DNA of 64,000 bases from Sedimentisphaera sp050251615 (GTDB lineage: Bacteria; Planctomycetota; Phycisphaerae; Sedimentisphaerales; Sedimentisphaeraceae). A model generated the notes under the pieces. The model was not told the DNA's origin. It worked only from the letters and a program-made list of their open reading frames with translations, and ran no database searches. Where the stretch lies: NCBI GenBank assembly GCA_050251615.1, contig JBFWMM010000004.1:1-64000 (forward strand), written 5' to 3'. The translations under genes and the position numbers were made by a program. Each line of letters starts with the position of its first letter. Position 1 is the stretch's first letter. Of this stretch, positions 35,881-43,603 are shown piece by piece.

Positions 35881-36540
35881 TCACACGCCGCGCTTGTCGC
35901 CGTACATCTCGACATGCAGGCGTGGTGAGAAGCAAAATCCCGTCTCAAGGCAAAGCTCCGCTATTTTCGGGGCAAGCTCACGGTACTGCTGCTTTGTACG
36001 AGCCTGAGGCATCAGTAATACTCTGCCTTTGACTGCCTGACCGAGTTCTTTAAGCGCTGATTGAACGAGCGAAACATCTTCTGCCCCGCCGACAACAAAC
36101 TTGAGCTGGTAATTATATTTCCTCATCAGCTTGCGCACTATCTTCGCATCGAACGCCGGCTCTGCTCCTTCGGGGAAAGCGTTCGCAAGCTTCGGGCTGA
36201 TACTCATAAGAGCGGCCGGAATCTCAGGGCGATAGATTGTGCCGTTGGTTTCGATTGTTACGTGCTTGTCATGGCACATCAACTCAGCGGTAAAATGGTC
36301 TATTTCATCCCAGAGCATAGGCTCTCCGCCCGTGATAACGACATGCCGGCATTTATATTCAAACACCTTCTCCCACATATCAATCAGATCTATCTCCTCA
36401 CCGCTTTCAGCATCAAGCGCGTAAGGCGTGTCGCACCACTTGCAACGCAGGTTGCACCCTGCAAGGCGTACAAATACACTTGGCACGCCGGCAAGAAATC
36501 CCTCGCCCTGAATCGAATAGAACAGCTCGTTAAGCATCAT
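35881..36540 (-). CDS. queE: 7-carboxy-7-deazaguanine synthase, radical SAM
   Basis: A 219-residue radical S-adenosylmethionine enzyme contracting CPH4 to CDG in queuosine synthesis. The N-terminal SIQGEGFLAGVPSVFVRL and the cluster motif GCNLRCKWCDTPYA (C-x3-C-x2-C) are clear; VVITGGEPMLW and VTIETNGT follow. Length is typical. The start overlaps the lipoprotein gene by 4 nt (ATGA), so it is translated with an envelope-lipid operon, an odd pairing. No preQ1 riboswitch is visible because the gene lacks a leader. Confidence 0.93.
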   Translation of the reverse strand: MMLNELFYSIQGEGFLAGVPSVFVRLAGCNLRCKWCDTPYALDAESGEEIDLIDMWEKVFEYKCRHVVITGGEPMLWDEIDHFTAELMCHDKHVTIETNGTIYRPEIPAALMSISPKLANAFPEGAEPAFDAKIVRKLMRKYNYQLKFVVGGAEDVSLVQSALKELGQAVKGRVLLMPQARTKQQYRELAPKIAELCLETGFCFSPRLHVEMYGDKRGV

Positions 36541-37124
36541 TGCACTTCCGTTCTGCGTAGCTCGGCAAGTCTTCTCTCAAACCGGGTAAGGATATTCCGC
36601 AGCGAACGGTCTGCCGAAGCGACAAACTCATCGGCGGTATTCGATTCCGGCTTATCTTCTGCCCGAAGGGTGAAGCTTTCTATCGGTTCGCCATTATGGA
36701 AAACAAAGAAACGAACTTCCAGTACCATTTGCCTTACATCGTCTTCAGACGCATCCAGATAGAATTCTGTTATGAAGCCCTTGACCGCAAACTCCGCATT
36801 GCCGCGCGAGAGCACCAGCTTAACCCCGCAGTCCTCGAGCCAGTCGCTCGTCTGGAGTTGCACCATTACGCTTGGTGGTACAAGAAATTCGCGGTAATGG
36901 TCAACCTCATACTTTGATGCGCCGGTCTTATAGACAAACTTGCATGTATCGAAAGGCTGAGCCGTCTCGAAACGGTCAACGAAAATGCTCAAGCCGCTCA
37001 GCTGCGAAATATCACGCGTCAAGCGGGGCGAGTCGAGCAGGTAAAGCGCCTTTACGGAGTAATTTGATGAGGCACAGCCGGCCGCTGCAAACGCCAGCAA
37101 TACCAGAAACAGTTTTGTTTTCAT
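36537..37124 (-). CDS. PqiC/ABC-type transport auxiliary lipoprotein
   Basis: A 195-residue lipoprotein: signal with lipobox AAAGC at about 13-17, then the ABC-transporter auxiliary (PF03886-like) pattern with YLLDSPRL, FVDRFE and YKTGASKYEVDHYREFLVPPS (quoted in part). Family members sit at the outer membrane beside MCE-protein lipid transport systems. It overlaps the MCE gene upstream and queE downstream by 4 nt each, so the three are co-translated. No ATPase or permease gene is next to it. Confidence 0.82.
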   Translation of the reverse strand: MKTKLFLVLLAFAAAGCASSNYSVKALYLLDSPRLTRDISQLSGLSIFVDRFETAQPFDTCKFVYKTGASKYEVDHYREFLVPPSVMVQLQTSDWLEDCGVKLVLSRGNAEFAVKGFITEFYLDASEDDVRQMVLEVRFFVFHNGEPIESFTLRAEDKPESNTADEFVASADRSLRNILTRFERRLAELRRTEVQ

Positions 37125-38206
37125 TCTAACACCTTCGATTCTGCAGGCTCATCGGAGAAAAACAGCTTTGACGGCTGCGCACTCACATCTTCAATCAGAT
37201 TGTCCATATTGTCGGCAAATCTGCTGAAGTCTTCCGCTATCTGCTTGACATTTTCATTGCTTTCGGTTAACTTCCTGCGAAATTCTTTTAGACTGGTCTT
37301 CATTTCTCCGGTTAACTCAGGGATAGTGATATAATCATCATTTTGCGGCTCAAAAAGCAATGACATCTTGGCACTCACCTCGCCAAAACCGGTAAGCACT
37401 GCGACAACTTTATCGTTTATTTCCTTCATCTGCACCTCAGATATCTTCGCGTTGGCATTTGTAACAGTATCATCAAGATTAGCGGTAAGCTTCCTTATAT
37501 CAGAAACAGTTACATTAACCTGCTCGATTAAATCAGTAAGATCGTTTGAAAGCTGCTCAACATTAAGGCCGTCAATGGTTTCTCGAAATGCTCCAAATGT
37601 AGAGCCTATATCATCGAGAGTAGTGTTAAGGTTGTTCTGAATTTCGAGGAAGTCTATTTTCGAGACGTTATCAAGAAAAGTTTCAATGTTGGACACAAAC
37701 TGGTTGATCATTCCACTAGCAGACGGAAGACAGGGATTCTCAGGCTTCCACGGATAGTCAAGCGTAGGGTGTTTAACAGGATCAAAGAAATCGACGTCAA
37801 GGAAAGACAGCCCTGTGATACCTTGGGCGACGATGCGTACGCGAAGCTGCAACTCGCCCTCTGACCTATTGCCGCCCGGCACAGGGGACATTGCTATTTT
37901 ATCGGAATCGACAGCAAGCACCACGCGCACGTATTTGCCGTAATTAACAAAATCATCTCCTTTGAGCTGATTGTGATATACCTGTGAAGCGAGATCAATG
38001 CGTTCAACACGACCGATATCAACGCCTCGGTACTTCAGCGGTGAGCCAATCGAAAGCCCTTGAATGCTCTCATCGAAATACGCCTCATATAACTCGCTGT
38101 TGCGCCCAATTACACCCGTACCGAACACAATGACTCCAGTCGTTATCAAGGCTATCGCAATGATAACAAACAGGCCTATGTTGAAGTAATTTGTTTTCTT
38201 TGACAT
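37121..38206 (-). CDS. MlaD/MCE-domain membrane protein
   Basis: A 361-residue protein with one N-terminal transmembrane helix (about 9-30, FNIGLFVIIAIALIT) and one MCE domain (about 40-150; FDESIQGLSIGSPLKYRGVDIG, quoted in part, GLSFLDVDFF), then a long helical tail (about 185-355). This is the substrate-binding subunit of an envelope lipid transporter. The frame is open from 38287, but GGAAGG precedes the ATG at 38206, placing the helix at the N-terminus, so I start there. The operon has the auxiliary lipoprotein but no MlaE/MlaF partners in view. Confidence 0.86.
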   Translation of the reverse strand: MSKKTNYFNIGLFVIIAIALITTGVIVFGTGVIGRNSELYEAYFDESIQGLSIGSPLKYRGVDIGRVERIDLASQVYHNQLKGDDFVNYGKYVRVVLAVDSDKIAMSPVPGGNRSEGELQLRVRIVAQGITGLSFLDVDFFDPVKHPTLDYPWKPENPCLPSASGMINQFVSNIETFLDNVSKIDFLEIQNNLNTTLDDIGSTFGAFRETIDGLNVEQLSNDLTDLIEQVNVTVSDIRKLTANLDDTVTNANAKISEVQMKEINDKVVAVLTGFGEVSAKMSLLFEPQNDDYITIPELTGEMKTSLKEFRRKLTESNENVKQIAEDFSRFADNMDNLIEDVSAQPSKLFFSDEPAESKVLE

Positions 38207-38371
38207 ACATTCTGCCTTCCGATTGTACGTTTCACTTGAAACCGCGCCTGTATAATTATCCCGCATGATTATAAGAACTGATTGCAAGAAATAAACATTT
38301 TTATAGTGGAAAGCGGAAAAGGCGCAACCCGCTAAGCGAACAGCGAAAGGTTAGCAAAGCGTTAATCAGGC

Positions 38372-39667
38372 TTAAATCAGCTCAACGCTTTCCGGCGATA
38401 GCGAGCGCAGTCGTGCAAGCGCGTTGGATCCGATGACAATCTCCTGCACTACGCTCATGCCCGTGTATTCAGTGTCAAGCACCTCGGCGTGTTTATTTAT
38501 GAAACCGAGGAGCCTGCCGTTTTTGACGCTGTAAGTAACACGCAAACGTTCTTTAGAGCCTGAAATCATAGCAGAGACCGCAGAGGTTACTTTATCGATG
38601 TTCAAGCCGGCCTTTGCCGAAATGCTTACGGCCTCAGGGTGAAGCGCTTGAAGGGTTTCGAGGGCCTTGATGCTCGAAGGAACATCTGATTTATTGAACA
38701 GAATGAGCATATCTTTATGCTCACATCCTATTTCTTTCAGCACCCTGTCAACACTGTCAATCTGCTCGAATACGCGTTCGTTGCTCACGTCAACGATGTG
38801 AATGAGCAAGTCAGCATTGAGGGCCTCGGCGAGAGTTGCCTTAAATGATTCCACAAGCTGATGCGGCAGCCTCTTTACAAACCCGACCGTGTCGCTCAGA
38901 AGCGCCTCTGCGCCGTTGTCAAGTTGCCATTTTTTTGTGCGCGTGTCAAGCGTGGCAAACAGCTTGTTTTCCGCAAGAACATCCGCGCAGGTTACTGCAT
39001 TCATAAACGTACTCTTGCCGGCGTTTGTATATCCTACGAGGCAAATCTTGAACATATCCTCCCGCGAATCAATCTCACGTTCCTTGCGCAGTTCGATGTG
39101 TTTCAGTTCGCGTTTCAGCTCGCCGATGCGCTTTTTAACAAGGCGGCGATCAATTTCGAGCTGCTTCTCACCCGTTCCTCGCGTTCCCACACCCCCGCTG
39201 GCCGCACCACCGGTTACGGTGTCAAGGTGAGACCACATTCTCGTAAGGCGCGGATAGGTGTATTCAAGCTGCGCCAGCTCCACCTGCAACTTTGCCTGTT
39301 TCGTACGGGCGCGTGTTGCAAAAATATCAAGTATCAATTCACTTCTGTCAATTACCTGAGCTTCGATAATCTTTTCGAGCGCTCGTATCTGGCCGGGGGA
39401 AAGATCTATATCGAAAATCACGAGCTGAGCCTGCGATTCTTTTACGCGCTGCCCTATCAGCTTTGCCTTGCCGCTGCCGATGAAAGTTGAAGGGTTTATA
39501 ACACTGACTTTCTGCTGGAGCCGGTCAACAATCTGTGCGCCGGCAGTCTCCGCAAGACATGTCAACTCTTCGAGATTGTCGCATTCCTTTTCCTTGCCGC
39601 GAAGTATCGCGCCAACGAGTACCGCGCGCTGCATTTCAACTTTAAGTTGATCTCTTACGTTTTCCAA
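38372..39667 (-). CDS. hflX: Ribosome-associated GTPase HflX
   Basis: A 431-residue GTPase that splits or rescues stalled ribosomes. The N-terminal HflX domain (about 20-190) contains GSGKAKLIGQRV and LSPGQIRALEK, with the linker GGVGTRGTGEKQLEIDRR, a family hallmark. G motifs: GYTNAGKST (G1), DTVGF (G3), NKSD (G4). Length is normal. It starts 3 nt after uppS ends, third in a purA-uppS-hflX unit. Confidence 0.94.
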   Translation of the reverse strand: MENVRDQLKVEMQRAVLVGAILRGKEKECDNLEELTCLAETAGAQIVDRLQQKVSVINPSTFIGSGKAKLIGQRVKESQAQLVIFDIDLSPGQIRALEKIIEAQVIDRSELILDIFATRARTKQAKLQVELAQLEYTYPRLTRMWSHLDTVTGGAASGGVGTRGTGEKQLEIDRRLVKKRIGELKRELKHIELRKEREIDSREDMFKICLVGYTNAGKSTFMNAVTCADVLAENKLFATLDTRTKKWQLDNGAEALLSDTVGFVKRLPHQLVESFKATLAEALNADLLIHIVDVSNERVFEQIDSVDRVLKEIGCEHKDMLILFNKSDVPSSIKALETLQALHPEAVSISAKAGLNIDKVTSAVSAMISGSKERLRVTYSVKNGRLLGFINKHAEVLDTEYTGMSVVQEIVIGSNALARLRSLSPESVELI

Positions 39668-39670
39668 TTT

Positions 39671-40432
39671 TTACTTCCCCGCAGGCCTCACATCGCCGAT
39701 ACGTCTTTCACGCCCTGCGAACGAGCAGACCGCTTCAATAAATTCTTCACGCGAAAAATCCGGCCAGAGAGTATCTGTTACGTAATATTCAGCGTAGCTT
39801 GCCTGCCATAGAAGAAAATTACTCGTACGAAATTCTCCGGAGGTGCGAATGATGAGCTCCGGATCAGGCCGGCCGGATGAATAAATGCGCGAGCTTATGG
39901 TTTGCTCAGTTATGTCTTCGGGGGCGATCCCTTCGCGCACAATTGACTTGCAGGCATCGAGAATTTCCTCTCTGCCGCCATAGTTCAGGGCGAGTGCAAG
40001 GGCGAGACCGGTATTTTCGGCTGTTCCTTCGATTGTTTTATCAAGCTCGGTGAGCATCTCAGAGGGGAGGCCATCGCGTCTTCCGAAATGAAGCAGGCTC
40101 ATATTGTGCTTCTGCAAATACTCACGCACAGCCACAAGGTAGCGCGTAAAGAGCTGCATTAGAAACTCAACTTCCATCGAGGGCCTCTTCCAGTTCTGCA
40201 CGCTGAAGCAGTAGAGAGTTATGCATTCAAGGCCGATTTCGCGGGCGGTATCACAAACGGTTTCTATCTTTTTAGCGCCTTCTCTGTGCCCGTGGAAACG
40301 CGGCTTTCCGCGTTGCGCGGCCCATCTGCCGTTGCCGTCCATTATTATTCCCACATGCCGCGGGATTGAGCTTGAGGAAAGCTCTGTAAGCTTGGCGAAA
40401 GTGGCTCTTGCAGATTGGAAATCGTACGACAT
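39671..40432 (-). CDS. uppS: Isoprenyl transferase (undecaprenyl diphosphate synthase)
   Basis: A 253-residue cis-prenyltransferase making the C55 carrier for cell-wall synthesis. IIMDGNGRWAAQRG (catalytic Asp, about 29-42), GHREGAKK, TLYCFSVQNWKRP, GGREEILDA and RTSGEFRTSNFLLWQASYAE (quoted in part) are the family motifs. The Glu-Phe in SGEFR replaces the more usual Gly-Glu-x-R text only slightly. It begins 7 nt after purA and its C5 substrate is fed by the dxs/ispA operon upstream in the window. Confidence 0.93.
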   Translation of the reverse strand: MSYDFQSARATFAKLTELSSSSIPRHVGIIMDGNGRWAAQRGKPRFHGHREGAKKIETVCDTAREIGLECITLYCFSVQNWKRPSMEVEFLMQLFTRYLVAVREYLQKHNMSLLHFGRRDGLPSEMLTELDKTIEGTAENTGLALALALNYGGREEILDACKSIVREGIAPEDITEQTISSRIYSSGRPDPELIIRTSGEFRTSNFLLWQASYAEYYVTDTLWPDFSREEFIEAVCSFAGRERRIGDVRPAGK

Positions 40433-40439
40433 TAAAAAA

Positions 40440-41717
40440 TCAGTCTTTGTATATAATATGGTTGCGCTTGGGGCCCGTGCCCACCATTACCACGGGAACG
40501 CCTGTTACGCGCTCGATTGCCGCGATATAGTTGCGTGCATTTTCCGGCAAGTCTGCATAATCGGTAATGGCGGAAAGATCGCCTTCCCAACCGGGAAGAG
40601 TATCATAAACACACTCCACTTTCTCAAGTACCGAGGCCTCAGTCGGGAAGAAATCAGTCTTTTCGCCATCAACGACATAAGCCGTGCAAATCTTGAGTTC
40701 TTTGATGCCGGCAAGGGTATCGAGGTGCATTACGGCAAGGCCGTTTATTCCGCCGATTGCCGCAGAATACTTCACGACTACGCCATCAAACCAGCCGCAT
40801 CTCCTCGGCCTGCCGGTTGTTGTGCCGTATTCATGGCCTTTATCCCTGATGAGCTTGCCTGTTTCGTTGTCCTGTTCTGTGGGGAAAGGCCCCGCTCCCA
40901 CACGTGTTGTATAAGACTTGATAACGCCGAGGAATCGCTCCACCTTGCAAGCCGGCACGCCGCAACCTGCACTCATTCCAAGTGCGGAGGCGTTGGAGCT
41001 GGTAACAAAAGGAAATGTCCCGTGGTCAAGGTCAAGTAGAGCGCCCTGGGCTCCCTCAAAGAGGATTGTCTTGCCCTGCGCTATTGATTCGTGGAGAAGC
41101 TTTGTTGTATTGCACACGTACTTGACGAGTTTGTCCGCGTAAACTTTGCAGCTTTCAAAGACCTCATCAACTCCTATGGGCTCTGCGTTATATATGGCGC
41201 CGAGCACGAGATTTTTATAGCTGATGATTTTTTCGAGCTTTTCGCGCAGGGTTTCAAGATTGCGGAAGTCAGCCATACGGACGGCATAGCTGCGGCCGAT
41301 TTTATCCGAGTAGCAAGGGCCGATGCCGCGGTTGGTAGTGCCGATCTTATTCTTGCCGAGGGACGCTTCGCGAAGTCCATCTTCGAGCTTGTGGTATGAA
41401 AGGACAACGTGAGCGTTTTCGCTGATAAAAAGCCTGTCATCAAACTTGAAACCGCGCTGCTCAAGGCCTTCAAGCTCCTCAATAAAAATCTCGGGGTCGA
41501 GTACAACACCGTTGCCGATAACGCAGCTGGTATCTTCACGCACGGCCCCGCTGGGCATAAGATGGAGTGCGAATTTACGGTCTCCGATTATTACGGTATG
41601 GCCGGCATTGGCTCCGCCCGCGAAGCGAACAACCATGTCGCTCTTCTCCGCGAGAATATCAACTACCTTTCCCTTGCCTTCATCTCCCCACTGGAGACCG
41701 GTAACACAACAATTCAT
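40440..41717 (-). CDS. purA: Adenylosuccinate synthetase
   Basis: A 425-residue GTP-dependent enzyme of AMP synthesis. QWGDEGKGKVVD (about 9-20), GGANAGHTV, the TNRGIGPCYSDK loop, FEGAQGALLDLDHGTFPFVTSS (quoted in part) and TTTGRPRRCGWFDG are all intact. Length matches the family. It heads the purA-uppS-hflX unit and lies just downstream of a terminator belonging to the preceding minus-strand gene. Confidence 0.96.
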   Translation of the reverse strand: MNCCVTGLQWGDEGKGKVVDILAEKSDMVVRFAGGANAGHTVIIGDRKFALHLMPSGAVREDTSCVIGNGVVLDPEIFIEELEGLEQRGFKFDDRLFISENAHVVLSYHKLEDGLREASLGKNKIGTTNRGIGPCYSDKIGRSYAVRMADFRNLETLREKLEKIISYKNLVLGAIYNAEPIGVDEVFESCKVYADKLVKYVCNTTKLLHESIAQGKTILFEGAQGALLDLDHGTFPFVTSSNASALGMSAGCGVPACKVERFLGVIKSYTTRVGAGPFPTEQDNETGKLIRDKGHEYGTTTGRPRRCGWFDGVVVKYSAAIGGINGLAVMHLDTLAGIKELKICTAYVVDGEKTDFFPTEASVLEKVECVYDTLPGWEGDLSAITDYADLPENARNYIAAIERVTGVPVVMVGTGPKRNHIIYKD

Positions 41718-41745
41718 CTGCTATCATTCCTCGTATCAGTACAAC

Positions 41746-41781
41746 AAAAAGCCGTAACAGATACTTCTCCGCTACGGCTTT
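41746..41781 (-). terminator. Terminator after the 147-residue membrane protein gene
   Basis: A perfect 9-bp inverted repeat AAAGCCGTA/TACGGCTTT (41748-41756 with 41773-41781), followed on the minus strand by five T. It lies 60 nt past that gene and 29 nt before purA, so it could also act as an attenuator for purA. Confidence 0.7.
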
Positions 41782-41841
41782 ATCACATTCTAAGAAAAAA
41801 TGCTTTTTATACAAATTTTTTTGACGTCACCAAGGATGAAG

Positions 41842-42285
41842 TCAGCTTATTTTCTCTATGACAAACTCTCTGAGCCGATTCATGCCGTCCCACTGATTAC
41901 GGCTGAATTTCGTAGATTGGCCTGCGCCGTGATGTAGGATGAAAAAGCCTTTGTCTTTGAATTTGCTTTGATCGAGAGATTCAATGGCATCAAGCGGGAT
42001 ACTTTTACCGTTGATCTTGATGGCGTTGTCATCGACAACTATCTTTCTGCCCCTGAGTGCAAGAAAGAAACCTGCACATACAATTGCGGCAGGGACCCCC
42101 CCATACCAGAAGCCGCGGTTGAATTTAAGCGTATCATCAGGCACACCAGCATTTGTGTGCTTTTCGATAAAGTCTGCGTTGCGGTAACCATCATAGGTAA
42201 ACCAGGCGCTCAAGCCGAGAAGTATAACCACGGCAATTGCGAAATTATTCACCCTGTATGAGCTGTATTTGAATTCGAGTGCCAT
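41842..42285 (-). CDS. Small two-helix membrane protein of unknown function
   Basis: A 147-residue protein not recognised by family. Two hydrophobic helices (about 14-33 and 60-77) flank a short exported or cytoplasmic loop, followed by a ~65-residue soluble tail with beta-strand pattern (KIVVDDNAIKINGKSIPLDAI, quoted in part), which resembles small bacterial PH-like domains. AAGGGA lies about 9 nt before the ATG. It is monocistronic, ending in a terminator, and divergent from scpB. Confidence 0.7.
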   Translation of the reverse strand: MALEFKYSSYRVNNFAIAVVILLGLSAWFTYDGYRNADFIEKHTNAGVPDDTLKFNRGFWYGGVPAAIVCAGFFLALRGRKIVVDDNAIKINGKSIPLDAIESLDQSKFKDKGFFILHHGAGQSTKFSRNQWDGMNRLREFVIEKIS

Positions 42286-42376
42286 AGATGCAAATCCCTT
42301 TTTTTAAAAATAATAGATTTTGTCTTCACACAAATGTTAAGCAAAGTGCAAATCACGTCAAGTGGGCAAGGAAAGC

Positions 42377-42404
42377 TTGATTTACTGCGCCCAAACCTTA
42401 AAAT
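42377..42404 (+). promoter_or_regulatory. Predicted promoter of the scpB operon
   Basis: TTGATT at 42377-42382 and TAAAAT at 42399-42404 with a 16-nt spacer; start near 42411. It lies inside a possible upstream extension of scpB, supporting the start at 42431. Confidence 0.5.
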
Positions 42405-42430
42405 TTATTAAGTTTGATACTATTAACCTT

Positions 42431-43108
42431 ATGGACATTATGCCGGAAGCAGAAAATACGCCTCAGCAACTGATTTTTCCCTATCACGAGGAAATCAAAC
42501 CGGAAGAACTTCCCTCAGGGGAGGAAGGTTTGTCGTGGGGGGAGTTTACAGACTCTGACCTTGCGGATGATGATACATGCCGTCCTACCATAGAATCGGT
42601 TATTGAAGCGGTTCTATTTGCCTCCGATGAACCTATAAGCGCATCACGGCTTGTAAATATCATAGGTATATCAAGCGTGAAACAGGTCAAAGATGCGGTG
42701 GAAGCACTGAATAAGGGATACGAAGACAACAATTCCGCCTTTCTCGTAGAAAATATTGCCGGTGGCTATCAGATGCTGACCCGCAGAGTTTACAACAACT
42801 GGCTTCGTAAGCTCGTTCGCGAGAGAAAAGAAACCAGGCTCACCCGGGCAGCGCTTGAAACGTTATCTATAATAGCATACAAACAGCCCGTAATCAGGGC
42901 TGATATTGAGGCTGTGCGTGGCGTAGCTTCGGGAGACATGATCAGAAGCCTTATGAACAAAGGGCTTGTCAAAATAGCCGGCAGAGCCGATATTCTCGGC
43001 CGCCCTATACTCTATGGAACAACAAAAAAGTTTCTGGAGATATTCGGCCTCAGCAGCATTGACGACCTGCCAAAAATTGAAGAACTCAAAAACCCTGTAA
43101 TACTCTGA
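42431..43108 (+). CDS. scpB: Segregation and condensation protein B
   Basis: A 225-residue kleisin-associated winged-helix protein that works with SMC and ScpA in chromosome organisation. The first winged helix (about 55-125) starts ESVIEAVLFASDEPIS; the second contains TRAALETLSIIAYKQPVIRADIEAVRG (quoted in part), the strongest family signature, and ends GRPILYGTTKKFLEIFGL. A GTG at 42362 would add 23 residues but overlaps the predicted promoter, so I use ATG 42431; ribosome sites are poor for both. It begins a tight five-gene operon; scpA is not in view. Confidence 0.88.
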   Translation: MDIMPEAENTPQQLIFPYHEEIKPEELPSGEEGLSWGEFTDSDLADDDTCRPTIESVIEAVLFASDEPISASRLVNIIGISSVKQVKDAVEALNKGYEDNNSAFLVENIAGGYQMLTRRVYNNWLRKLVRERKETRLTRAALETLSIIAYKQPVIRADIEAVRGVASGDMIRSLMNKGLVKIAGRADILGRPILYGTTKKFLEIFGLSSIDDLPKIEELKNPVIL

Positions 43109-43113
43109 AAACT

Positions 43114-43602
43114 ATGCCTAATCCAAAACAACCGAGAACAATCAGAACCACAGTACTTGAGCGATATGCCGAATCCAGCTCCGGGCTGAAATTCCAGATT
43201 ACCGCTCTTACCGATATTGTGTTTCTGCTACTTATTTTCTTCATTGCCACAACCAGATTCCGCCCGAGCGAGGGCGAGCTACCGATGGGCCTGCCGACAA
43301 CTCAGGTTACCGGCGTCGGGCGCGCGCTTCTGATCGACCCGTTGAGAGTGGAGCTTGATACTGCCGAAGGCGCATTCGTTATCAGGTACGGGGGCAAGGA
43401 AGTTATCACGGAAAGCACAAGCGCGGCGGCCATGAATGATGTGGCCGCGGAGTTTATCGCGTATTACGATGATCAGAAGAGGAAACCTGAAGACCCGCTT
43501 GAGCTTTCCTGTGGTGATGAGCTGACGTGGAATCATCTGGCAAAATTTTACAACATAATGTACGGGCTTGGAATCGAGAACATTACGTTCATCGTTGATT
43601 GA
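43114..43602 (+). CDS. ExbD/TolR-family membrane protein
   Basis: A 162-residue single-span protein. The transmembrane segment TALTDIVFLLLIFFIAT (about 31-47) contains the conserved proton-path Asp (D34) of ExbD/TolR stators, followed by a periplasmic domain (about 60-162). ExbB/TolQ is absent from the window, which is unusual because ExbD normally pairs with it. It starts 5 nt after scpB and ends 1 nt before the next gene, so its partner may be the large exported protein that follows. Confidence 0.85.
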   Translation: MPNPKQPRTIRTTVLERYAESSSGLKFQITALTDIVFLLLIFFIATTRFRPSEGELPMGLPTTQVTGVGRALLIDPLRVELDTAEGAFVIRYGGKEVITESTSAAAMNDVAAEFIAYYDDQKRKPEDPLELSCGDELTWNHLAKFYNIMYGLGIENITFIVD

Positions 43603-43603
43603 T

